Shown here in pieces: positions 6,714 to 15,125 of a stretch of 31,538 nucleotides of DNA. Numbering within the stretch: the first letter of the stretch is position 1; every line of letters starts with the position of its first letter. Source of the DNA: Pseudomonadota bacterium (GTDB lineage Bacteria; Pseudomonadota; Alphaproteobacteria; Rhizobiales; Rhizobiaceae); the NCBI GenBank assembly GCA_023444445.1, contig JAEXMK010000121.1, positions 1 to 31,538 of the forward strand, read 5' to 3'. Position numbers and translations under genes: made by a program. The notes beneath the pieces are model-generated. The model did no database searches, had not been told where the DNA came from, and was given only the letters and a program-made list of their open reading frames with translations.

Positions 6714-7671
6714 TGAGAGCGGCCAGTGCCGCGATACGACTTGCCAGAAGCGCTTCCTCTGTCGATACCTGCAAAGGTGCGACCCCTGTCAATGCATCGA
6801 GAGCATCCTGCGCCGGCCCGATGGGCGACGGCAGTTCCGGCTCCCAGAGGCGGCGTCCATCGGTTTCCACCAGCAGGCGCCCCTCTCCAAACAGAATATC
6901 CATGCGTCCACGGGTTCCGACAAGACGCATTGCGTAATCGCCATGCCGGATCGCGGCTTCCGGTTGACGCCAGTCCATGTCGATTGCCGCCTGCACACCG
7001 GAATCAAGGGTCAACAGCGCACGTCCCGCAAGGGAAAATGCTGGGTGCCCCTCGGGATGGCGAGGGCTTTTCCATCCGCTGATCCGGCCCGATGACGCCT
7101 CCGTCAGCCATAGCACAAGATCGATGTCATGCACCGCGAGATCATTGACGATCGTGCCGTAGAGCGAGGGATCAAAGAACCATGCGGGCCGCGCCGACGG
7201 CAGGAGCTTGTGCGGCCCGGTTGCGGTAACGGCGACGAGATCGCCGATCTCCCCGCCCAAGAAGAGTTCGCGGGCTTTTCTGGTCACCGGATAAAAGCGC
7301 TTTTCCAGCATCAATGCCACACGGTTGCGGCCATTATCGGCCCTTCCGATCCGCTCCACCTCTTCCACGGTCAAGGCGAGAGGTTTGTCGGCGATGGCGA
7401 AAATATTCCTTTCAAGGCATGCCTCGATAAGACCGGCGCGCAGGCCAGGTTCGGCGACCACGGCGGCACCGTCGATTTCGTGCGCAGCAAGAAGCGTATC
7501 GAGATCCGCATAGGCCGGAACGCCCAGTTTTTCGCTGAAGCTGCGGCGACGTTGCTCGTTATGATCGGCCAGCGCCACAAGCTCGACGTCTTTGCGTCCG
7601 GCAAGGCCATCGGTGACATAGCTGACATGGCCATGGGCCGCACCGAGTATGGCAAGTTTTTTTACCGACAT
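6679..7671 (-). CDS. Gfo/Idh/MocA-family NAD(P)-dependent oxidoreductase
   Basis: Encodes about 330 residues. The N-terminal Rossmann fold shows KKLAILGAAHGHVSYV, then VALADHNE. The family's catalytic-lysine motif reads IADKPLAL, with Asp in place of the usual Glu-Lys-Pro. The C-terminal domain carries VNDLAVHDIDLVLWL, the conserved region with active-site Asp/His. Family members oxidise sugars, inositols and sugar acids or reduce keto-sugars. The start is ATG at 7671, preceded by GGGAG and overlapping the upstream TGA (TGATG); a GTG at 7674 is an alternative. It is the second gene of the leftward operon, so it probably acts on a sugar moiety of the substrate imported by the divergent ABC system. 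The 3' end overlaps the LacI gene. The exact substrate cannot be told from sequence. Confidence 0.88.
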   Translation of the reverse strand: MSVKKLAILGAAHGHVSYVTDGLAGRKDVELVALADHNEQRRRSFSEKLGVPAYADLDTLLAAHEIDGAAVVAEPGLRAGLIEACLERNIFAIADKPLALTVEEVERIGRADNGRNRVALMLEKRFYPVTRKARELFLGGEIGDLVAVTATGPHKLLPSARPAWFFDPSLYGTIVNDLAVHDIDLVLWLTEASSGRISGWKSPRHPEGHPAFSLAGRALLTLDSGVQAAIDMDWRQPEAAIRHGDYAMRLVGTRGRMDILFGEGRLLVETDGRRLWEPELPSPIGPAQDALDALTGVAPLQVSTEEALLASRIAALAALSADNGGQDYRW

Positions 7672-8708
7672 CACGCGTCTCCCACGTCGCTCATGACAAT
7701 TCTGCGTCCGGTTTCAGCAGATCGATAGATGGCGGTGATGACACGCACCGCTTCGAGACCGTCCCGGAAGGTAATGTCCGCCGGACGCCCATCGCGGATT
7801 GCATCGCGGATATCGAGCCACTGGTCGACGTGCCCCCGAATACCGATGCTGACCTGACTGCCGGCACCACTTTTGATCGAGGCATCGGCGGCGGTCGGCA
7901 GAGGCTGATCGGGGAATGTCCACTCAACGACATCCGTATGATTGATCCCCACATGGCCGCGATCCGTGAACACCATCAACGAGGCGGGGCGCCCGGGAGG
8001 CGTCGCCGTGCTGGTGACGATGATGCCCCGTGCACCATTCTGGAAGGTCAGAAGGGCCTGGCAGAGGTCCTCGCTGCCGCCTTCACGTCCAGCGATATTG
8101 GTCGCCTCCGCCATGACGCTTGCGACCGGGCCAAAAAGCCAGAGCATGAGATCGAGGGTATGGATGCCCTGGTTGAACAGCGATCCGCCGCCTTGCACAT
8201 CGAGCTTTCGCCACGGCTTTTCATCGTAATAGGCATCCGCGCGGTGCCAGTAGACCTGACCTTCGATGGCTACGGGCCGCCCCAGATCGCCGGAGCGCAG
8301 ACGGCGATGGATATCCTGATGCTGCGCCTCCAGACGCCGCTGCGACATGGTGGAGCAGACAAGACCCGCCGCCTGCGAACGCCGATAAAGATCGATCGCC
8401 TCATCGAGATCGACGGCCAGCGGTTTTTCCACGACGACATGCAGGCCCTTATCCAGTGCGGCCCGCGCCGGCGCATAATGGGTGCCGCTCGGAGTGGCGA
8501 TCACGACGACATCAAGACTCGCCTGCTCGATCATCGATGCGGCATCGGAGAAAAGGCGCACGCCCTGCGGCGCGGCGAAGAGTTCCAGCTCTTCCTCGGT
8601 GCCGCCTGCGACGGCGGTCAACTCGAGACCTTCAGTGGCGCCGATCGCATCGCGATGAACTCTGCCAATTGTTCCAGGCCCAACCAGCCCGACCTTGATG
8701 ACCGACAC
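7671..8708 (-). CDS. Gfo/Idh/MocA-family NAD(P)-dependent oxidoreductase
   Basis: Encodes 345 residues from a GTG at 8708, chosen because AAGGAG lies at good spacing; an upstream ATG at 8735 has no such site. The N-terminal Rossmann motif is VIKVGLVGPGTIGRVH, and the catalytic motif is HVVVEKPLAVDLDEA, with the standard Glu-Lys-Pro. In the C-terminal domain GGGSLFNQGIHTLDLMLWLF carries the conserved His/Asp pair. It is clearly distinct from its downstream neighbour, so the operon has two different dehydrogenase-like enzymes. Pairs like this occur in inositol, 3-keto-sugar and uronate pathways, where one oxidises and another reduces or epimerises. It is the first gene of the operon, directly downstream of operator 8750-8765. 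The substrate is unknown. Confidence 0.9.
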   Translation of the reverse strand: MSVIKVGLVGPGTIGRVHRDAIGATEGLELTAVAGGTEEELELFAAPQGVRLFSDAASMIEQASLDVVVIATPSGTHYAPARAALDKGLHVVVEKPLAVDLDEAIDLYRRSQAAGLVCSTMSQRRLEAQHQDIHRRLRSGDLGRPVAIEGQVYWHRADAYYDEKPWRKLDVQGGGSLFNQGIHTLDLMLWLFGPVASVMAEATNIAGREGGSEDLCQALLTFQNGARGIIVTSTATPPGRPASLMVFTDRGHVGINHTDVVEWTFPDQPLPTAADASIKSGAGSQVSIGIRGHVDQWLDIRDAIRDGRPADITFRDGLEAVRVITAIYRSAETGRRIVMSDVGDA

Positions 8709-8749
8709 GTCTGTCTCCTTCCTGAGCGCGCGCATTACAGATGATGTCT

Positions 8750-8765
8750 ATGCAACCGATTTCAT
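8750..8765. promoter_or_regulatory. LacI-type operator, leftward-operon side
   Basis: ATGCAACCGATTTCAT is an imperfect palindrome around a central CG, as is usual for LacI-family operators. It matches the second site at 8869-8884 in both half-sites: reversing that site gives ATGCAACCGATTGCAT, a single difference over 16 bases. It lies 42 bases upstream of the GTG start of the first oxidoreductase gene, a position suited to repression of the leftward operon including the regulator itself. Confidence 0.72.
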
Positions 8766-8861
8766 AAAATTTTGCAATAGGCATTCCACATAAATTATTG
8801 ATCTGTTGCAAATTGCGGCAATCAGGATGATTACGTGTAAAAAAATCCGCAAAAAACACTA

Positions 8862-8890
8862 TTGACTTATGCAATCGGTTGCATTTCTCT
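8862..8890 (+). promoter_or_regulatory. putative promoter of the nagB operon, overlapping operator
   Basis: TTGACT at 8862-8867 resembles a -35 box. Seventeen bases downstream the -10 position reads TTCTCT, which is weak. The LacI-type operator at 8869-8884 fills the spacer, the classic geometry for blocking RNA polymerase. The promoter call is tentative; the operator is the stronger signal. Confidence 0.45.
8869..8884. promoter_or_regulatory. LacI-type operator, nagB side
   Basis: ATGCAATCGGTTGCAT is a palindrome with six-base perfect arms (ATGCAA/TTGCAT) around a TCGG centre containing CG. It lies 33 bases upstream of the chosen nagB start and within the presumed promoter spacer. Together with 8750-8765 it gives one operator per divergent transcript, 119 bases apart centre to centre, which could permit looping. 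Confidence 0.8.
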
Positions 8891-8916
8891 GAAGGCAACA
8901 AATGGGGAGTTTACAT

Positions 8917-9696
8917 ATGTCGTCGTCATGGCAGGTCGATCGTCTCGTCATCCGGAGCGGAGCGTCGCGTAGCGATATGGCCAGGATGGCCAGTCTCGAC
9001 CTCGCTGCCACGCTGCGCCAGCGTCTCGCTGCTAAGGATCGCGTTTCGGTCATGTTCGCCGCCGCTCCCAGCCAGCAGGATACGCTTGCCCTCCTCTGCC
9101 AGGAAAAGGATATCGATTGGTCGCGGATCACGGCCTTTCACATGGACGAATACATAGGACTTGAGGCTGACCATACGGCGCGTTTCGCCAACTGGCTCGA
9201 CCGGCATCTGTTTTCACGCCTGCCATTCGGAACCGTACATCGCATCGAGCCGCATCGTTTCGCTTCTGCCGAAGCCTGCGCCGCCGATTATGCCCGCCGC
9301 CTCGCCGCCGAACCGCTCGACCTCGTATGCCTCGGCGTCGGCATCAACGGCCATCTTGCCTTCAACGATCCGCCGGAAGCGCGGTTCGACGAAAAAGATG
9401 CGGTCAAAGTCGTGACGCTTGCAGATGATTGCCGCGTGCAGCAGGTGGAAGACGAATGTTTCGCCGAACTGTCAGACGTGCCGCAGCAGGCCATCACCGT
9501 TACCATTCCTGCACTTCTAGCCGCAGCCAGCATGATATGCGTCGTGCCCGGCGCGCTCAAGAAAGAGGCGATCACACGTATGCTGACCGGGCCGGTTGCG
9601 GAAGACTGCCCCGCGAGTATCCTGCGCACCCATAATCAGGCGCGGCTCTATATCGATGGTGATTCCATGCCCGACATCGACAGGAGCGCGGCATGA
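8917..9696 (+). CDS. nagB: glucosamine-6-phosphate deaminase-like protein (NagB family)
   Basis: Encodes 259 residues, close to the usual 260-270. Start ATG 8917 has GGGGAG seven bases upstream; an in-frame ATG at 8902 overlaps that site and is less likely. The family converts glucosamine-6-phosphate to fructose-6-phosphate and ammonia in the cytoplasm. Visible motifs are FHMDEYIGL (74-82), with the proton-shuttling Asp, and LGVGINGHLAFNDP (139-152), with the catalytic His146. Compared with E. coli NagB (GNDGHIAFNE), the catalytic Asp141 is replaced by Asn144 and Glu148 by Asp151. This is a subfamily feature I have seen in NagB-like paralogs, so a related substrate is possible. It is the first gene of an eight-gene rightward operon, and its stop overlaps nagA (ATGA). 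Probably repressed by the LacI protein. Confidence 0.85.
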   Translation: MSSSWQVDRLVIRSGASRSDMARMASLDLAATLRQRLAAKDRVSVMFAAAPSQQDTLALLCQEKDIDWSRITAFHMDEYIGLEADHTARFANWLDRHLFSRLPFGTVHRIEPHRFASAEACAADYARRLAAEPLDLVCLGVGINGHLAFNDPPEARFDEKDAVKVVTLADDCRVQQVEDECFAELSDVPQQAITVTIPALLAAASMICVVPGALKKEAITRMLTGPVAEDCPASILRTHNQARLYIDGDSMPDIDRSAA

Positions 9697-10844
9697 TCGT
9701 CGGACGCGATGCGCTCAGCGGACGGCTTATCGGCCTTGCCGTCGAAAACGGCAGGATCGCCGCTCTTCGTCCTATAGAGGAAGATCTCGGCGGGGATATT
9801 CCCTGGCTGGCGCCGGGTCTTGTCGATCTGCAGGTGAACGGGTGGGGCGGGCATGACTTCAATGGCCATGATATCAACGAAGAGAAGGTCCTCGCTATTG
9901 CTGTGGGAATGCGCTGCCAGGGCATCAGGGCTTTCCTGCCGACGCTGATCACCGCATCAAGCGATACGATCTGCAACGCACTTTCCGTCATCGCGGCCGC
10001 CCGCAAAAAATATCAATGGCTCGCCAAGATGATTCCGGGCGTCCACGTTGAAGGCCCTTTCATCTCACCGGAAGACGGGGCACGGGGCGCTCATCCACGG
10101 GAACATGTTCGCGCCCCTTCCCGCACGGAGTTCGATCAATGGCAAGAAGCCTCGGGCGGAATTGTGCGACTGGTGACCCTTTGCCCTAAACAGGCCGATG
10201 CCTGCAGCTTCATTCATCACCTGCGCAGTTCCGGTTGCCTTGTTTCCATTGGGCATTCTTCGGCAGAAAGTACCGATATCGCTGAGGCATCACAAGCGGG
10301 AGCCGGCTTCAGCACCCATCTTGGCAACGGCGTCTCCCAGACATTGCCGCGTCATCCGAACCTGATCTGGGCACAGCTCGCCAATGACAGATTGCAGGCG
10401 ATGTTCATCGCCGACGGCCACCATCTGGACCGGGTAACCCTCACCGCAATGTTGAGAGCGAAGGGAATGCAAAGATCGATCCTTGTCAGCGATATGGTTG
10501 CGCTCGCGGGCATGCCACCAGGGCGCTATCGGCAGCCGGTCGGCGGCGACGTGGAGCTTTCGGCCGAAGGCCGCCTGTCCATGTCGGGTACGCGACTGCT
10601 CGCCGGCGCGGCAAAACCGCTTTCGGACGGCGTCGCATTGGTCGCCGGTCTGGAAGGCTTCAGCCTTTCGGATGCCATCACCATGGCTGCGATCAATCCG
10701 GCAAAGGCGCTCGGTCTCGAAACCGGTCTGCGTGAAGGCGCCCCGGCGGACTTCATCGCCTTCCGCTGGTCGCCGGGGGAAGCGGGGCTGCGTCTTTGCG
10801 AGCCGGCATCGGGGACGGAACTCTCCGCCTCTCAACAAGCATAA
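9693..10844 (+). CDS. nagA: N-acetylglucosamine-6-phosphate deacetylase-like (NagA family)
   Basis: Encodes 383 residues; E. coli NagA has 382. The amidohydrolase superfamily enzyme removes acetate from N-acetylglucosamine-6-phosphate, feeding NagB. Visible metal and catalytic residues are Glu120 in GVHVEGPFIS, His188 in SIGHSS, His209 in STHLGNG and catalytic Asp267 in LVSDMVALAG. The entrance motif is PGLVDLQVNGWGG (41-53). The usual HLFNAM motif is replaced by HLGNGVSQTLPRHPN, typical of a NagA subgroup rather than E. coli-type NagA. The start overlaps nagB by four bases (ATGA), so translation is coupled. No GlcNAc kinase or phosphotransferase is encoded here, so the phosphorylated substrate must come from elsewhere, or the enzyme acts on something else. 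Confidence 0.87.
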   Translation: MIVGRDALSGRLIGLAVENGRIAALRPIEEDLGGDIPWLAPGLVDLQVNGWGGHDFNGHDINEEKVLAIAVGMRCQGIRAFLPTLITASSDTICNALSVIAAARKKYQWLAKMIPGVHVEGPFISPEDGARGAHPREHVRAPSRTEFDQWQEASGGIVRLVTLCPKQADACSFIHHLRSSGCLVSIGHSSAESTDIAEASQAGAGFSTHLGNGVSQTLPRHPNLIWAQLANDRLQAMFIADGHHLDRVTLTAMLRAKGMQRSILVSDMVALAGMPPGRYRQPVGGDVELSAEGRLSMSGTRLLAGAAKPLSDGVALVAGLEGFSLSDAITMAAINPAKALGLETGLREGAPADFIAFRWSPGEAGLRLCEPASGTELSASQQA

Positions 10845-10856
10845 TGGGGAAGTAAG

Positions 10857-11933
10857 ATGGCACGGGTGGAAATCCACAAACTGCATAAACATTACGGCGA
10901 CTTTCACGCCCTGCGCGATCTCAACGTTGCGATGGAAGATGGGGAGTTCGTTGTGCTCGTCGGACCTTCCGGTTGCGGCAAATCCACCCTCCTCAGAATG
11001 ATTGCGGGGCTTGAGGATGTTTCGGACGGTGAAATCCACATCGATGGCCGGGTGATCAACGACGTCGAGTCGAAAGACCGCGATATCGCGATGGTGTTTC
11101 AAAACTACGCGCTTTATCCGCACATGACCGTTTACGACAACATGGCTTTCTCGATGAAGCTGCGCCGCGCCCCGGCCGACCGCATCCGCACGGAAGTCGA
11201 AGCCGCAGCCGGAATCCTTGGCCTCAGCGACTATCTGGGGCGCTATCCCCGCCAGCTTTCGGGCGGCCAGCGCCAGCGCGTCGCCATGGGACGCGCAATC
11301 GTGCGCAAGCCGAAGGTCTTCCTGTTTGACGAACCGCTCTCAAATCTGGACGCGAAGTTGCGCGTGAAGATGCGCTCGGAGATCAAGTCGCTGCACCGCC
11401 GGCTGGGTAACACGATGATCTACGTTACCCACGACCAGGTCGAAGCCATGACGATGGCGGACAGGATCGTGGTCATGCAGGGCGGCATCATCGAGCAGGT
11501 CGGCTCGCCGCTGGAACTGTACGACCGGCCCGCCAACCTCTTCGTCGCAGGCTTCATCGGCTCCCCGGCAATGAATTTTCTCGAAGGACTTTCGACGGAA
11601 ACGGATTTCGTGATGCGGAACGGTACAAAAATACCGCTTCCGACACGATTGGGCCGCTCCTCGGGTGAGGTGCTGCTCGGCATCCGGCCCGAAAGCCTGC
11701 TCCTCTGCACTGCGGACGATCCAGCCCGCATCGAGGCCTCAATTGTTTCCGTGGAGCCCACGGGCGCGGAAAGCCACGCTACGCTGACACTCGGCGGACA
11801 GGAAGTGACCTCCGTTTTCCGGGAAAGATTGCCGGACAATCCGGGTGCCACCCTATCGCTGAAACTATCACCTGCCGGAACGCACCTGTTCGACAAGACA
11901 ACCGGGGCAAGAATCGAAGGTGATCAGCGCTAA
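10857..11933 (+). CDS. ABC sugar importer ATP-binding protein (MalK/UgpC type)
   Basis: Encodes 358 residues, the usual size for CUT1-type sugar importer ATPases. Walker A is GPSGCGKST (36-44), the signature is LSGGQRQR (134-141), Walker B is VFLFDEP (154-160) and the switch His192 is in YVTHDQ. The C-terminal about 110 residues form the TOBE/OB regulatory domain (LLGIRPESL and following). The ATPase would form a dimer on the cytoplasmic side of the two permeases encoded at 13318 and 14205. Start ATG 10857 is preceded by GGGGAAG, and the gap from nagA is only 12 bases. In this operon the ATPase precedes the binding protein, whereas many rhizobial sugar operons place it last. Confidence 0.95.
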   Translation: MARVEIHKLHKHYGDFHALRDLNVAMEDGEFVVLVGPSGCGKSTLLRMIAGLEDVSDGEIHIDGRVINDVESKDRDIAMVFQNYALYPHMTVYDNMAFSMKLRRAPADRIRTEVEAAAGILGLSDYLGRYPRQLSGGQRQRVAMGRAIVRKPKVFLFDEPLSNLDAKLRVKMRSEIKSLHRRLGNTMIYVTHDQVEAMTMADRIVVMQGGIIEQVGSPLELYDRPANLFVAGFIGSPAMNFLEGLSTETDFVMRNGTKIPLPTRLGRSSGEVLLGIRPESLLLCTADDPARIEASIVSVEPTGAESHATLTLGGQEVTSVFRERLPDNPGATLSLKLSPAGTHLFDKTTGARIEGDQR

Positions 11934-11983
11934 CCAATAAATACAACGATAAAAACAGTCGATTTCGTAAGAGGAGAACAGAA

Positions 11984-13252
11984 ATGGCATTGCATCCCTT
12001 CAAGACACTACCCATTGCCGCACTTCTGGCTGGCCTTTCCTGGACAGCGCAGGCGGAAACCCTGACGCTTTGGGGCGGATCACCCGAGCTCGAACCCTTC
12101 TACAAATATGTAGCCGGCCAAATGAAAGCCGCACATCCGGATTTCGAGCTGAAAGTCGAAACCATCAGCCTGCGCGAACATGAAAAACGTCTGGCCTTTG
12201 CCCTGCCCGCTGGTTCTGCTGCTGATATCGTCGAAATGCAGTCCGAGGCGCCACGTTACGTGCAGTCCGGCCTGCTGGCGCCGGCGCCGGATAAAGTGGC
12301 CGCCTTCGTGAAAGACCCGAAAAACTTCAACTCCGTCTATTCCGCTGCCGTCTCGGATGGCGGGCATATCTATGGCGTACCGCTTTATCACGGCCAGGCG
12401 GCGCTCTATTACAACACCGAGAAATTCGCCAAGGCCGGCCTCTCCGGCGCGCCGAAGACCATGGAGCAATATTCCGAGTATGCCGCCAAACTGACCGAGC
12501 GGGATGCTTCCGGAAACCCCACCGCCAGCGGCTGGTCCATGCGCCTGTCCGGTGGTGGCCAGGGCATCAGCGAAAAGTTCTGGATCAATCTTCATCAATT
12601 CGGCGGCACGCTGATCGAGAAGAAGGGCGAAGGCTGGAAAGCGGCGATTGCCAGCGAGGCCGGCCGAAAGACACTGAAGCAATATCTCGAGCAGCTTTTT
12701 GTAGCCAAAACCGTCAGTCCGCAAATGAAGGCGGATGCGGAAGCATTCGAACTTGGTCAGACCGCGATGTTCATTCGCGAATCCTGGGTCATCGGCGACA
12801 TCGCCAAGAAGGCGCCGAACCTGAAATATGCGACCGCGCCGCTACCGAAGGGCTCACTGGTAGTGCCGGCGTCGCTGTTTGTGCCAGCCGAAAACGATCG
12901 CAGCGCACTTGCCTGGGAGTTCGTTGAAAAGACGAACGCGCCTGAGAACCTGCAATGGCTGCTACAGAATGTTGGCTGGCTGCCGTCGCGGGACAATATC
13001 GACTACGCAGCCGTGATCGCCCATAATCCGGCTCTGGAAGCATTTGCCGCCCCGCCCAAGGATTACACCTATTTCAGCCTGCCGCCGATTGCGCCCTCCA
13101 GCGAAATATTGACCCGTTTCGCCGCCCGTCTCGAAGCCGCTTTCGCCAATCCGGCGCTCGCGACGGACGATGCAGGTATCGATCGCGTGCTTGCCGACGC
13201 GGCCAAGGAGATCGACTCCATTCTGGAACGGGAAGGCCTGTTGGCGAAATAA
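11984..13252 (+). CDS. extracellular solute-binding protein, family 1 (sugar)
   Basis: Encodes 422 residues. A signal peptide spans residues 1-24, with a predicted cut after TAQA. The mature start ETLTLWGG is typical of sugar-binding cluster 1 proteins (MalE-like). The type I fold is visible through ADIVEMQSEAPRYVQSGLL, GHIYGVPLYHGQAALYYNTEKF and ESWVIGDI. It captures the substrate in the periplasm and delivers it to the two permeases. A strong AGGAG lies upstream of the ATG at 11984. The family size favours oligosaccharides or glycosides over simple monosaccharides, matching a composite substrate; identity cannot be read from sequence. The gap from the ATPase gene is 50 bases, and a locally stronger message for this abundant protein would be expected. 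Confidence 0.93.
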   Translation: MALHPFKTLPIAALLAGLSWTAQAETLTLWGGSPELEPFYKYVAGQMKAAHPDFELKVETISLREHEKRLAFALPAGSAADIVEMQSEAPRYVQSGLLAPAPDKVAAFVKDPKNFNSVYSAAVSDGGHIYGVPLYHGQAALYYNTEKFAKAGLSGAPKTMEQYSEYAAKLTERDASGNPTASGWSMRLSGGGQGISEKFWINLHQFGGTLIEKKGEGWKAAIASEAGRKTLKQYLEQLFVAKTVSPQMKADAEAFELGQTAMFIRESWVIGDIAKKAPNLKYATAPLPKGSLVVPASLFVPAENDRSALAWEFVEKTNAPENLQWLLQNVGWLPSRDNIDYAAVIAHNPALEAFAAPPKDYTYFSLPPIAPSSEILTRFAARLEAAFANPALATDDAGIDRVLADAAKEIDSILEREGLLAK

Positions 13253-13317
13253 TCGCCAGCGCCTGAAGCATTGTGCCGGGGACAGCAAGGCTATCCCCGC
13301 GACGAAAGGACCGTCAG

Positions 13318-14208
13318 ATGAAACGCCGCAAACAATTGACCTTCGTGATAAGTGCGCTGGCCGTGCCGCTGACGCTGTTCGTGCTCGTCCGGGTCGTGCC
13401 TATCTTCGAGACGTTACGGCTCAGCCTGTTCAAATGGGATATCATTTCCCGCAACAAGCCCTTTATCGGCCTCGCCAATTTTCAGGAACTTGCGGGCGAT
13501 CCGCTGTTCCTCGAAGCCCTGCGCAACACCACGATCATCGCTGTCGGTGTGCTGGCCTTGACAATCCCCCTCGCGCTCGGTCTCGCCGCCCTCATTCAAT
13601 ATCGCTTTGGCAGCGCATTGGCGGGTTTTTACGAGACCAGCGTCTTCATTCCCCATATCGTATCGCTCGTGCCGGCCGCCATGGCCTGGAAATGGGTTTT
13701 CGATGCGCAACTCGGGCCGTTGAATGCTTTCCTCGGCTTCTTTGGCATACCTGCACAGGCCTGGCTTTTTGACCCCGTCTGGTCAATCGTCTGCATCATC
13801 GTTTTATGCTCCTGGCAGGCACTTGGATACGCAGTCCTGATCTTCCTGATCGGCCTGCGCAACATCCCAGTTTCGCTCTATGAGGCCGCCCGGCTGGACG
13901 GTGCGACGGCATGGGAATGTTTCCGGCACATCTCCGTGCCGCAACTGCGGCCCGTGACACTTTATGTATCGGTTGTCACGATGATCGCCGCCTTCAATAT
14001 TTACGGCCAGGCTTTCGTGCTCGCCTCGGACTCGCAGGGCGCGCCGGGCAAGCTCGTCAGGGTGTTGGTGCTCGACATGCTGGAAAACAGCTTCCGCAAT
14101 TACCGCGTCGGATACGCTGCAGCGGAAGCCGTGGTGCTTCTCGCCATCGTGCTTTTTCTGACGGCCGGTCAATTCGTTTTCTTCCGTGACAAGGCGGCGC
14201 GCCGATGA
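13318..14208 (+). CDS. ABC sugar permease, MalF-type
   Basis: Encodes 296 residues from the ATG at 13318, chosen for AAAGGA upstream; the longer frame from 13273 would add 15 residues without a ribosome-binding site. It has six predicted helices, the first at about residues 10-30 (FVISALAVPLTLFVLVRVV). The EAA cytoplasmic loop reads SLYEAARLDGATAWECFRHI, the site that docks on the ATPase. The protein forms one half of the membrane channel. It overlaps the next permease by four bases (ATGA), so the two subunits are made in a fixed ratio. Family 1 sugar uptake (CUT1) is the most likely class. Confidence 0.93.
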   Translation: MKRRKQLTFVISALAVPLTLFVLVRVVPIFETLRLSLFKWDIISRNKPFIGLANFQELAGDPLFLEALRNTTIIAVGVLALTIPLALGLAALIQYRFGSALAGFYETSVFIPHIVSLVPAAMAWKWVFDAQLGPLNAFLGFFGIPAQAWLFDPVWSIVCIIVLCSWQALGYAVLIFLIGLRNIPVSLYEAARLDGATAWECFRHISVPQLRPVTLYVSVVTMIAAFNIYGQAFVLASDSQGAPGKLVRVLVLDMLENSFRNYRVGYAAAEAVVLLAIVLFLTAGQFVFFRDKAARR

Positions 14209-15059
14209 ACCACACGTTACAGAACCCAAAATCCGGGCGTTTTTCCTTCCGCAAGCTCATCGTGGACGTCATTCTAACGGTTTTCGGCATCTTGATGATC
14301 CTGCCGCTCATCATGCTCACCGCCAATGCCTTCAAGACCCCGGCGGAACTGCTGGCATGGCCGCCGCGGCTCATACCGCAATCGCCAACGCTGGATAATT
14401 TCTCCTCCGTCATCACCGAAACGCCGCTTTTGATCTGGATGGGCAACAGTCTCGCCTTCGCGGCCATTTCGACGGTTGCTATCGTTCTTACATCGTCCAT
14501 CACCGGTTATGTCTTGGCAAAATTCCGTTTCCCCGGCGTAAACCTGATATTCTTCGGTGTCCTCGCAACCGCCATCGTGCCCTTCGAAGTATATATGATA
14601 CCGCTTTATCTCGGTGTGCGGCAGCTGGGATTACTGAACTCCCTCGGCGGACTCCTGGCCGGCTACCTGGTGATGAGCTTCGGTATCTTCCTCATTCGCC
14701 AATACGCGATTTCGTCCATCCCCGACGAACTGATGGAGGCCGCGCGCATGGACGGCGCCGGGGAATGGTGGATTTTCTTCCGTATCGTCCTGCCGCTGAT
14801 GCGCGGTCCGATCGGCACACTGACCGTTCTCGCCTTCTTTCAGGCATGGACAACCTTCGCCTGGCCGATGGTCGTCAATACCGCCCGCGACAAATACGTT
14901 CTCGAGGTGGGGCTTGCCCTTTTCCAGACGGGCTTCACCGTCGATCTCGGTCGCCTCAGCGCCGCCGCGGCCCTGTCGCTCATTCCGAGCGTCATTTTCT
15001 TCGGCGCGATGCGGCGGAACTTCGTCAAAGGCGTCGCCGCCAGCGGCATGAAGGAATAG
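14205..15059 (+). CDS. ABC sugar permease, MalG-type
   Basis: Encodes 284 residues with about six helices. The first is at roughly residues 20-43 (VDVILTVFGILMILPLIMLT), followed by the periplasmic loop starting NAFKTPAELLAWPP that is typical of MalG-type subunits. The EAA loop is IPDELMEAARMDGAGEWWIF. The C-terminus GVAASGMKE resembles the conserved GLTAGAVKG-type end of the family. It pairs with the permease at 13318. The start overlaps the preceding gene as ATGA. A 66-base gap follows before uxuA. Confidence 0.93.
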   Translation: MNHTLQNPKSGRFSFRKLIVDVILTVFGILMILPLIMLTANAFKTPAELLAWPPRLIPQSPTLDNFSSVITETPLLIWMGNSLAFAAISTVAIVLTSSITGYVLAKFRFPGVNLIFFGVLATAIVPFEVYMIPLYLGVRQLGLLNSLGGLLAGYLVMSFGIFLIRQYAISSIPDELMEAARMDGAGEWWIFFRIVLPLMRGPIGTLTVLAFFQAWTTFAWPMVVNTARDKYVLEVGLALFQTGFTVDLGRLSAAAALSLIPSVIFFGAMRRNFVKGVAASGMKE

Positions 15060-15125
15060 CGGGAGGTAAACCTTCCCTTTCCTTCTTCGCCAAACTCCAC
15101 TCATGCACTCAGAAGAGGACTAAAA

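Noticed and set aside
5664..6716. 350-codon open frame on the plus strand.
   Set aside because: It is the reverse-strand shadow of the LacI gene; its sequence lacks any domain and is rich in Arg and His as expected for a shadow in GC-rich DNA.
7830..8744. 304-codon open frame on the plus strand.
   Set aside because: Antisense shadow of the Gfo/Idh gene at 7671-8708; no motif and no ribosome-binding site.
10290..11123. 277-codon open frame on the minus strand.
   Set aside because: Antisense to nagA and the ATPase gene; no recognisable domain, and the plus-strand genes are certain.
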